Shown: one piece after another, positions 12,197 to 23,100 of the stretch
Numbering within the stretch: the first letter of the stretch is position 1
How the letters are laid out: every line of letters begins with the position of its first letter
Assembly (NCBI GenBank): GCA_031841125.1
Contig: CM063114.1
Coordinates: forward strand, 34,927,574 to 34,991,573
DNA: 64,000 nucleotides
Direction: 5' to 3'
DNA from: Acanthococcus lagerstroemiae
Lineage: Eukaryota; Arthropoda; Insecta; Hemiptera; Eriococcidae
Translations under genes and position numbers: made by a program
Notes under the pieces: generated by a model
What the model saw: the letters and a program-made list of their open reading frames with translations, nothing else
Told to the model about the DNA's origin: nothing
The model's database searches: none

Positions 12197-15100
12197 TCAC
12201 GTCCACCATTTGCCGACGACGGAAGAATTAGCGGCCGATAATGTGGATGTCTGCCAAGACAGACCACAGTCAAAAGTCGTCGTATAATTATCCGGCATTA
12301 ACGAGTGATCGTTGCAATTAATTTCGTAAATAGGTCTTTTATCCACCGCAGCAACCACTGTCGCTACAGTAGTTGGCGATCTGAACATCGGCAGAGCTGG
12401 TGGCAGGTCGTCTGGTTTTCTTTTTTTTCTAGTGATCGTGGGACTGGTCGAGGTCATTGCCGTCGTTGTCGTCGAATAAAACTCCGACGAAACCTCGTAC
12501 TTCCGATCGGCGACGGAAGAAAGAACTTGAAGAGGAACTGGCACCGTGGACATGGTATTCGTATTGGTCATTTGCTTTGGCACAGTTTCAGGATTATGTA
12601 AAATGCCATCAAGCTGCTGCTGCTGCTGCTGCTGCTGCTCAAGATGATGATGATGATGATTATGATACACACTAATGGGATTTGTAGTCTGTACGATGTG
12701 AGCTTCTGACTGCAGCATAACATGTCGCTGAGCGTTGTTCGAGATCATTTCATTCTTTATCGACGAGCATTCGTTAACAATCTCCATTGCCGAATTTATG
12801 ATTTTTGTTAACTGCAACAGATTGAAACAAATACGAATTGAAAATGATAAAAAGACGGGTCACGTTGATAAAATATCCCACCTTCCTAGCGGGAACCAAA
12901 ATTCGCTCCGATTCGTTCGATACGACAGCCCTTAGCGATTCTTCATTCGCGAACTATCCTTATGAATTGAGTACCTACTGTTGAAAAATTTCCAAGTCCT
13001 AAAATCCAACTACATATTTTCAGGAGGGGGGGGGGGGGTAAGAACAAAAATTCCTGCTCATTTTAACTTTGGACTTGGTTGATTCCTATTCCAACAAAAT
13101 GTTTTTCTTATGCCGGCTACACACTTATCACGAAACGCCATGAAATATGAAATATGAAAAAGCGAAACGCATGTAGAGTATTTCCGCATTTCATATGTCA
13201 CGTCGTTTCGTTGAAGGTGGCGGCTTTTTGGTGAAATATCAAAGATTGTTCATCGGGTGTTGTCTAGACGTCACCACCGACACACACTTTTCATGAAATG
13301 CAGCTGGATTTCAATTTTGATTGTCGCAAAACTCGGGCTATCTGGCCCAGTTGGTCCGCAGAGGAAGCTGGTCAACTGTTGGGCAGGAGGACCCGGCGAT
13401 CGCAGATCGTGAAGTCCCTTCGTAAAGACGGTCAAGAGAGGGCGCAGCAGCACTTTGACTTGAATTGGTTTCTGGAGGAAGCGGAACACGAGAGGAATGC
13501 AGACGATATTGGTTTCCTGAGGGTGCAGATTAATTAAGTCGCACGATTACCTGTGGAGGCACTCGGACAGTTTAGTTTGCAAACTGAAAGAATACTTAAA
13601 ATTGTAAAAAAGTTTTCTCCCTTCCAATTTTATTCGGTGTCTTTTACATATAGCCGCGTAGTCGGCATTGCCAACTGACTTGCCTGGTAACTGGTTCACA
13701 ATAGAGTGGAAGGTTAGACACAAAACTGCATTGTTTCACCCCTATACTGATATTGGAAACATGAGGTGAATAATTATCGAGGAATTAAGGGAAGCGAAAT
13801 GCCGCCGTTTTACTTTACAAAAAAATTAAAAAATAATGCTACATTAGCTAAAAGAGAGAACTAGATTCTTGGGCGACAAATGTGTCATTTCAAGATGATT
13901 ATCATGGGCTCAGTTTGCTGTGCTAAATCCTGGAGTGAACACTTGTGCATCGTTATTTTCTTGCGTTTATAATTTCTTGTACTACGGAGTGGACTGAAGA
14001 CTAATTAATGGATTTGGTACGCCAGGTTTGAGATCGTCCTGTCCTATGGGATCCTCACCACCCTGAGAAGAAGTCCCATACAAAAAAAAACTTCTTGTGT
14101 TTCACTTGTCTCCTTTCTTGTGAGGATGCAATTATAATTGCAGCAGCAATAACTGCGCCTTCGTCATTATTCATCCTCAGACGAAAATAATACCACTCAG
14201 CACGATAACCTAATTTCAGCCTCAAAACGAGCACACATCGGGCACGGCGAAATATTTTTCACAATCACGGGTTTTTTCGCCATGATTCCGTGAAATAGTA
14301 GAAAATCAAATTTCACGAAAATGGCGATAAGTATGTAGAGAAATATTTCACATTTCATTCTTTTTTTTTTTTTTTTGTGAAACACTTTGAAACTGTATGA
14401 AATAGAAAATGTGATGTATGTAGCCGGCATTATATTTTTATTTTCTAGGAAACTCCATTAGTCGACGGAAGCCTGGGCTTCCGACCACTTTTAAGAAAAT
14501 CAGAACAATATTTTCCAACATACACGTGGACGTAGGATTTTATTAATGACAAGTTCTCAGCGTGTTATTTGGCAACACGATGTCAGAAGGAAAAAGGAGT
14601 ATCATTACCCGATTTAAAATAGATAACGAATACTTTAGAAGGTCGCACTCCGGTAGTCGGCTTGTTTTTGACGCATAATTGTGCAAGAAAAGTGATTGCA
14701 AAAGCAGTAACAAGAACAACATGGTGGAAAGAAAGAAATCAAAAGTATGAACAAGCTGATTTCTGGTTTTCTCAAATCGTTTGACACGAGTAGTATGCCT
14801 AACACCTGCCACCAGAAATGGCCAAGATTATTTAGAGAAAAGATCATCCAGAATAAGAGATAATTCAAATCATTGTGTTTCATAATCTACTGATGTGATT
14901 TTTCTCCATTTATAGATAAGAAATGAATTACCAGAAAAGATCGCACTTAGCATGCTGTCATTAAGTTCAATTTCGCTTACAATAGTCGGTTGTAAAAGCA
15001 ATGATCTTTTTGATCCATAATCATAATCTCAATTTTGTTTTTGCACAACGATCTTTTGATCTGAAAAATTGATATTTTTCAGTGATCTGACCTGAATGAT

Positions 15101-17977
15101 CTTAAATCACCACTATTTGTGATCTATTTATTTCTGCCTGTTAAACTAGGTTTTTTTTTCGTGTACTCGACGCACGTTTCAACAAAATTGTGCGATCGCG
15201 AATGCGAAGCAGTATGGCGCTTACTGCAGGACAACCATCGCTGTACGACTCACTTTCACCGTTTAGTCCCTATGGTTCTTAAAGGAATATATCCGTTAAT
15301 ATATTATAGTTTTTAAACAACCCCATTTCGAATTTGAACCAAATGGGTGCAGAGTAAAAGGGAAAAAACGCGATACTAACCAACTGTAATGAATTTTCAT
15401 CCATTTCATCTATTCTGGGTTCGCATAAGTGTTTGAAGATGACAATTTTTTCTTTCAACTTATTGCGTTCCAGCTGCAACTCCCGCGCGCTTTGATTTTG
15501 CGAATTTTTAGTCAAAAAATTGACAGCGGAATCATCTCCTCCAAGATTGTCTGAGACAGTAGTGATTGTATCGACGATTGGTTTCGCTTCAATTCCATCT
15601 CTCGGTCTGCGTTTTCTTCTAGCAGCAGAAACAACCGATACTCGAGGAACAGTCGCAGTGACGATGGTGGCAACATTAGTAACGGGGGTATTAGCGATAC
15701 AAATAGAGGTTTTTCCAACAGCAGGAGTACTAATAGTAATAGCATCGGTAGTAGTAAGAATATTAGCGCTGGTAACAGTGTTAATATTATTATTACTACT
15801 ATAACTATTACTACTACTGGTTGTTGATATCAACCCTATCACCATCAGCACCAAAGGTGTGAGAAAACTGTTTCGGTGATTGTCTCACATACCTACGCGT
15901 TTGAACAGGACACAAGGATGAGGACACGGAATGAATATGTTGACACATTGTACCAAATAACAAATAATCGTGACAGGTACACGAATACATATGTAAGCAA
16001 GCGTCACAAGGAACGCAAACGATGCCGCAATTTTCGACACACTTTTGCATTTGAAGCTTCTTTACAGTGAAGTATTCGTATTCGTTAACCGGTGAATCGA
16101 GTATCCAGCTCACTATTTCGCCCCGATCATCGATATTCTTCCTTATCTTTGCGAAATCGATTTTTTGGCCTTTTTTATGTTGTTTTTTCAAATGTCGTTC
16201 GGTATTATTCAAGTGGAAAGTATTTTCGATATTTACCAGATCTTTTCTCTTCAACAAATGAATGCGTTTGCATAAGCTAGTTCCTTCTACGGATTTGTCG
16301 GCTTTCACTGATTCCAATATTGATGCGATCGAGGCTCCTTCTTTCAATTTATTAGCCAAGTACATTCTTTCGCTGGCTGACAAATTAACGTGCGTAACAT
16401 CCGGTTCATGCCATATATGGGTCTTGTAGTAAACAACTTCGTGTACGTCCCCTTTTTCTTTCACCGTTAGTTCTATGCCGGCGGTACATCTTTTACCTAA
16501 TTTACAAGTACCTTTAACGCGAAAACTACGTTTCCCGAAGCCGTGTCCCGAGTAGTGGCCGGACCGATGACACTGATAGATCAAACGTTGGTCTCCGTTT
16601 ATTAACGTGTGTTTGCCCGCTTCTTTGATGAACAGACAAAGATTCGTTTTTTCTTCCTCTTCTTTCCACTGATCAAAGTCTGTAACAAAATAACAATTGA
16701 TTACAAAGAATAATCGCGCCATCTGCTACTCGTTATAATTTCATGGCAAATTCGTACGCAGTGTATTAGCCATAAATGTGGGTACTTGTGTTCACCTTTT
16801 CTCGAAGAAAACGTTTTATTGTCAACGTCAATATGCACTTGATGTACTTCGGTAAGATGTGTTCGCAACGCATTAATGAAGAAAGATCGAAATTTACATC
16901 CGTGGACGTTACAAAAGCAATTTCCTCCTTCTTCGTCTTCTAATCCTTGCGAGTGATATTTAAGCAAATGTCTTTTCAAGTTTCTTTTATATGCAAATTC
17001 GGTTTCGCATACTCGACATCTGAATGGTGCCACTCGGTTTTTACTGTTTTCATTGTCTATAAACAGACGCAAAAAGTCATTATGATACGAGCAACTGACT
17101 CAAAAAATACAATATACTGGATGCGAATAACAGCTTGTGCTTCGATCATAAAAAGAACAGCGATAAGCTCAGAGTTTTCAGCGAACTCGGGAAATGATAA
17201 TTTACCCGTAAGGACCTACAAATAGGAACGTAACTGGTGCGAATTCATGTCACATTGTTTGGCATACATCCTAAATTTACTAATGAATGAATATTCGAAC
17301 CGACAGAATACATCGCTTATATGTGGCAGCAAAGACATCTCGAAAAGATTAGTTTCAAGTTGTCATGTTCAACTTACTCCTTACTACGAGACTGGCGGCT
17401 TTCATTTTTAACAAGAACCCAGCAGGGGAATACACGTAATTTTCAGCTTACACACATTAACGAGCGCAATCGATCTGGGAAACACCCTGCACCGCGTAAT
17501 AATCATTCCAATAAATAAATCTTCCCAGGAAACATACTTGAAGGGACGTTGCTCTACAGTTGCAGGAAGATTCTGTCTTTCCTCGCAAGACAAATCTTTG
17601 ATATATACTAAGCTTAACGTCGACTTTATTCTCTTATCGCGGCAGGAAAATATTCGTTAAAATACCAATGATTACAAATAAAGTAGAATACGTAAAACTG
17701 ACGAATGCCGTAATAATGATAATATCGCGTATTTACTTTCTAATAAAGGCCCCGGCTCTATGTCGTGAATTCTCTGTATATGTTTCTTTAAGCAGTTCTT
17801 ATCAGAAAAACTTTTCTTACAAATCGCGCAAATAAATTTCGGCCTTCCTTGAGAGGCCGAGGTGAGATTGGATTCCGGCCCATAGTCGGCGTATCCGGAC
17901 GATTTTTGAGGAGCTGGAGTGCTGGTGAATTCTCCTTTTACAGAAAGTGTACTTCGCATTGATTTCCTCCTCTTCAT
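12197..17977 (-). CDS. C2H2 plus SWIM zinc-finger protein, MULE-transposase-derived, 779 aa
   Basis: Five exons join in phase: 17977-17737, 17056-16796, 16679-15893, 15816-15381 and 12811-12197. Three C2H2 fingers lie at about residues 50-71, 94-115 and 129-152. An FDQWK block follows, then a FAR1/WRKY-GCM1-like metal site (C204, C232, H255) and a SWIM finger C401-x-C403-x9-C413-x-H415. This C2H2 - FDQWK - SWIM order occurs in arthropod MULE-related proteins, but the DDE transposase core expected before SWIM is absent: only about 70 residues separate the blocks. The C-terminal half is Ser/Thr/Asn-rich with His and Gln runs near residues 625-645. The frame shift after SWIM is resolved by a 76-bp GT-AG intron, 15892-15817. 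A nuclear DNA-binding role is inferred. The start ATG at 17977 may not be the true first codon if an upstream exon exists. Confidence 0.72.
13111..14429. mobile_element. PIF/Harbinger-like non-autonomous DNA transposon, 1,319 bp
   Basis: The ends are inverted repeats TGCCGGCTACA...CACTTATCACG and ...GATGTATGTAGCCGGCA. They are flanked by identical TTA trinucleotides at 13108-13110 and 14430-14432, the target duplication typical of PIF/Harbinger. A 79-residue open frame at 13298-13537 (RTRRSQIVKSLRKDGQER region) may derive from an accessory protein but is not recognisable. It lies in the 2.6-kb last intron of the SWIM gene. Confidence 0.7.
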
Positions 17978-18670
17978 ACTGCTTATTTGAAAAGCAAAAC
18001 TCAACTGAGAACATAGTCTTTGATCAGTATATGTACTCTCAAATAACCCATGCTGGTACGCCGTTAAACTTGATTTCTGATTTTCCAACAGGAATCCGAC
18101 AAGCAAACTCACTGGACCAATTGTTAGCCTGCGCTAAGAGTAAAGACATATTTAGGCTACCGGTTGAGTACGCACACACAATTACAAAAATAATTAATTT
18201 GCCCAACAAAATAATAAATTGTAAATACATTAGGTACATGAACGGATAGAAACTTAGATACTACGAAGTACGAACATTACGAAGCAGGAAGTATTTGGGA
18301 GTTAAACTTACAGAGTATCAAGTGATGGCAACCCTGCGATTTGTGTGAGTGATCATGTATGATTCAGGATTTACTTTGACTATAGTCAAAGAGGATTTAC
18401 CATAAGCGTGTAGCAAACTTCAACTACCATTAAGTCGTTCAGAAATTCAATTTTAAAGAAAATTTGTCCTAAATTCGACTGCATCATCGCCAAAAAATTA
18501 AATTATAATCAGTTCTACTGGCAGAGTAATTTTTACTCGGGTTTTTTCCCTACTGAAGATAGCAGTGTTTCTATTTGTAGAGGTCTGACGCGAACGGTAA
18601 GCGGCAGTTATTATCTTTGATATTCTAATTCCTAGAGCTTCCACTGCGCCGTCTGTGAGTGCCTCCTCCC

Positions 18671-19239
18671 CAGGGATGAGAAGCTCAAACTGTTAAACTT
18701 AAACTTTCGCTTAAACTTAAAAGTTTTTCCAAAAATCTCATTCGCTTAGCTTCAGCTTTTTGCCCTTATCATTAGCTTTTCAGCGCTTCGCTATCGGTTT
18801 TTTTTTCAACATTATACTCCGCATGAAATCGACCATAGTGAATAATTCATCAAGTATGAACTTCGTATGTAGTACTTAGTACTTACTGGTCAACGTCAAC
18901 ATCAGTCAGACGTGAAACGTGAAGCGAAGTCGACACTGAAGCACTGAAGCAGAGAGCACCAAGGAAACAGGCGAACACAAAGAACAACCCAGAAGCCGGA
19001 ACCCAGAACCCGCGGCCGCTGACATGATTTTTCAACTTAAAAAATTAAGTGTTGTGATTTTTTTCGGCTTTTTGATAGAAAATGTGAATGTCTTAATTAA
19101 GCTGCTCACCGTATCCTTTTTGGCTGGCTTTGCGCTTAATGAACAGCGAATGGCTGACTTTTTCATTCGCTTAAAAGCCGTTCAATAATGAGCTTAAGCT
19201 TCGGCTTAAGCGGTTATCGGCTTAAACTTCTCATCCCTG
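18671..19239. mobile_element. hAT-type MITE with perfect 8-bp target duplication
   Basis: The termini are CAGGGATGAGAAG and CTTCTCATCCCTG, a perfect 13-bp inverted repeat of hAT type. The 8-bp direct repeat CTCCTCCC flanks it exactly at 18663-18670 and 19240-19247. Subterminal regions are enriched in GCTTAA/TTAAGC words, as expected for hAT transposase-binding sites. There is no transposase. The copy lies between the divergent SWIM and Ig/FN3 genes and could affect their promoters. Confidence 0.93.
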
Positions 19240-19247
19240 CTCCTCCC

Positions 19248-20156
19248 GTACCCCTGTGACGTAAATCCCTACCAGGTCTTCAGGAAGCCCAGCACGAACA
19301 TAACAATCGTACACACTTTTACGTCATATGAAGTCCACAAGGGGGGGGGGGCGAACCCCTAGACATCACTAGTGTCAACAAAGAGGGGCGATCAGAAGAG
19401 GCATCCAATGGACCAAATTTTTCTGAAAGGAATTAGTCCGCACTCGCCCTCCAGCTGAGGGGGGACTTGTCCACCATAATAGGGGGAGGAAACTCTGCGG
19501 ATTCCTCCAGGAAAATTGAGGGGAGTGTCAGTCCACCTCACCACACTAAGGGGAAGAGCCAGATGTTGAAAAAATCGTAACCCTTGACCTATCCCCTTCG
19601 CAACTAAGAACAGGGGGTGTCCGAAAACCAGGCCGAGCCTTGCAGTAGGAACCGACTAAAAATTACGAAAATTAATATTCAATCATTCTCTCACTCACCA
19701 TATCGGCGATGATATTTTCGGGATTCATATTATAACATAAAAAACAAAACACGGAAAAGATACTCGGAAGACGTATGATGCAAATGTTAACGAAGAGACT
19801 GATGCGACCGGGATGAAACCAGTTGCGTAAGGGTAGGTCGCGGGTTCTCATACGTTCGCGGGTGAAAGCGCGCAAACAGCGGAGAGTTTCCCCTCGCCGA
19901 TCGGCTTCGCCAGACTCGGTCTGTGGGTACTGTTGCCTACTCTCATCCACCTAGCTTTACCTCTGACGTCATTCATCCAGAGGTAAAGTCGAAAATAATC
20001 GACATTTTCGACAATAATATCACTTAGAATCTTAGATAAAATGTTAGGGATGTCGTGCATTTCACAATACGGAATGGCCCTATTCGTTATGTGAATGTGG
20101 TAAATGTTCAATTGAGGGTAAACACCTCCCTAAAAATGAACTTCTGGCGTTGAATA
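19248..20156. other. Upstream region of the Ig/FN3 gene
   Basis: No gene is recognised. The first part is purine-rich with G runs (19338-19350 and 19440-19560). Open frames on the minus strand at 19672-20111 have no recognisable domain. The promoter of the Ig/FN3 gene must lie here or in an unseen upstream exon. Confidence 0.3.
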
Positions 20157-23100
20157 ATGTTAAATTTTGTCCTATACGTAGAGTATGTGGTGTTCTTGAG
20201 TTTTATTGTCACAGGTATTGCTTCGAATATTCGTGTGATATGAGTTATAACTCTGTTTTCAAGCCGCGACACGATAAAGCGTTCATATCCGCATGCATTC
20301 TAGGTGAACCTGTTGACCGAGTGCTGGAGTTGAACGGTGATTATCGAAAAAATATTACTCTACCTTGTTTCAACGACTCTCCAGATAAAATTATCAAATG
20401 GGAAAAACCCGGGAAAGAGAAAAAACAAGTCCTTTGGAATGGTGATCTTTTCTTGTACAATTTACAAAAGAGGGATTCCGGAGTGTATAAATGTAGCGTA
20501 GACCGAGAAGACAGAGTTTTGTCCACAATTCTGTTGAATGTGAAAAGTAAGTCGTACATTTTCCATTAATTGGCTTGGGTCTTCACCATGGATCGTAAAT
20601 CGAGCGTCTTCATATTGTTTTATCATAGCTCCTCCAGCCGCTCTAGAAAATGTGACGGTAATTCCATGGACTGTGCTCGCGTTAATTCGTTGGAACTTAA
20701 AAGATGACGGTGGCTACCCTATTATAAACATCACCGTTCGGTACAAAGACGCTACAAAAGAAGAAAAATGGCGTTACGTTAATCAGCATTTGGTATCGTT
20801 GACTCGCGTAAGTGACATCGATAATCACGTAATTTACTGTTTGAAAATGGAAGATGTGTCACGCTCAAAACTTTCAAACAGCTGATAAAAAATAACATTT
20901 TCTGTTAATTAAGATTTAACACATATGAAGTGTAGTGGGGACACAGACCTGGGCCCTATGTATAGCAGGATGCTAAGGAGCATCCTGAATATCAGGCAGA
21001 AGGATAGAATTAGTACAGCAGAGGTTAGGAAGAGAACGAAAGTTAGGAACATAGAGTCGCTACTAATTAAACTTAAGCTCAACTACGCGAGTTACCTAAT
21101 AAGCGGGATGATAAATGGGCAAAGAGAATAGAGGAATGGACCCTCTGGAACAAACAAAGAAAACTCGGCAGACTCCCCGTAAGAAGGAGGGATCTTATGC
21201 GTAAAAATTTTGGCACATTATGGACGAGAACAGTGAAGAACAGAGATACCTGGAAATTGGAAATGGGCGAACATGTTTAGTTAGCAACTGACCAGAAGAT
21301 AGAAGCAGTTGGACGCTGTTCAGCAAAAGGGAACTAACCAACATTTGCAAACAAAATGAGTTATTAGTATCAGTAGAATTTTTCAAAATTAGGCCCCCGA
21401 TCCAAAAATGTGTACTCACGTTGAAAAAAGCGTATCAGTAAACGCTATGTCATATAGTTTCTACATGGCACATGAACTTCGAATCACGTGTTCTCAAAAA
21501 GCTGATTTTGCTAGTTGGTTCCCTTTTGCTGAACAGCGTCCAATTATCATCCGTTTGTAGTTTATAAGTTCATCCGTTGTAAACCGCCTCCCTATCTGGC
21601 AAAAATAAAATAAATGAAGGGAAGTGAAGTACACGGCTATAATCGCTAAGCTCTTTTTTATTGACTGAATTATTGAACAGATTTTTATATCTTTCAGAAA
21701 TTTTAATAGTTTGTTGATTCTCTTCTAGTCGTCTGTATAAGCGCTGGATGAAGGAAGAAATCTTGAGAAAGACGGGTGAACGAAGAAAATATAAGAATTC
21801 AAACGATATGGAAGGTAAATTAGCTCATCAAAGGTTAAGGAATCAAATAAAGAGAGAGTGTAAAAAGGCAAAGGAGGAATGAATGAAAGAAAAAAGTGAA
21901 AAGATAGAAGAGTTTATGAATAAAGGACAAATAGACTTGGCATATAAAAAAGTAAAAATGGAGTTTGGAGAAAAAAGAAAGAATGCAAGTAATATAACAA
22001 ATAAAAAAGAGGGAGAGCCTATTTACATAGCTGAAAGAAAAGTGAAAAGGTGGGTAGGGTATGTAGAAGGACTGTATACCCTTGAAATAGTATAATTCAT
22101 GAAAAATCCCATCAAATATACTAATACACAGCAAAAAATATCAAAAATAAAATATTTTAACTGGTTACTTTTATATTGTCTGCATACTATGAAAATTACA
22201 AAAAAATAAAAATTAAAAAAAGAAGATGAAAAATGATCTAAAACCAAAATAGTATATTACTGTACGAGCTGCGAAAGTGAGAAATATCGCAACGTGTTCG
22301 ATGGGGCGCAAGTGAATTGCAAACCTTACGTGAAGGGACGTGTGAAGTGGATGTATGAATTGCCAACTGCTATATAGAGTCACTCTGTAGGAGATATGAA
22401 TTGCGAACTATGTGAGGAAAACTACGAACGCATGCGAGTCATTCCACTCAGCATTCAATTCCTGATTTTATCACATCTCGACCTGTTTCCTTTCGTTGAT
22501 ACTCTTGTTTTATTTCAAAACAAAACTTATATGACAATGAACAGTATTTCAGGTGCCTGTCCTACTGCACCGATTTTGGGTAAAGAAGTGAGAGCAAGGC
22601 AGCAGTTTTTGGGTCGAAAAATTCAGGACTATGAAAGCGGTTGATTGACTGGATTTGAATACGTTAAATGCTTGAGTTATTTTTATAAGGGTGTGCTGGG
22701 AGAAAAAAATAATAATTCGTTGAATATTTCTTCTCTTGTTCATCATTTTTAAATAATCTGTCCCGTGCTTTCTATTATTTTTCTCGGGCCGATAAATGGG
22801 TTCCTTTAAAATATAAGAAAAGTGAGAGGCACGTCCCTATCAAATTCGGAAAAATAATGTTTAAGTAAGAAACTCACTAATATAGACGTGTTATTATTCT
22901 ATTTTGTAATTATTATGGTCATGATCATGACTTCATATTAATATTATCGTTGATTTCCAGACGCAAGCTGAAATTTATAAATTGGATCCGAATTCTACTT
23001 ACTTGTTTCAAGTATGGGCTACGAATAAACTCGGATGTGGAGAAGTTACTAATATCACAGCGAAAACGTTACACGATAATCAAGAAATAGGTAAAACATG

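Noticed and set aside
12305..12675. Plus-strand frames with poly-Ala and poly-Asp runs
   Set aside because: They are the complement of the CAG/CAT repeat in the last exon of the minus-strand SWIM gene.
15520..15804. Plus-strand hydrophobic frame resembling membrane protein
   Set aside because: It is antisense to the Ser/Thr/Asn-rich exon of the SWIM gene; the hydrophobicity comes from complementing AGT/ACT-type codons.
20925..22095. Possible host gene inside the Ig/FN3 intron
   Set aside because: The sequence blocks match LINE tail and linker regions, so these are retroelement fragments.
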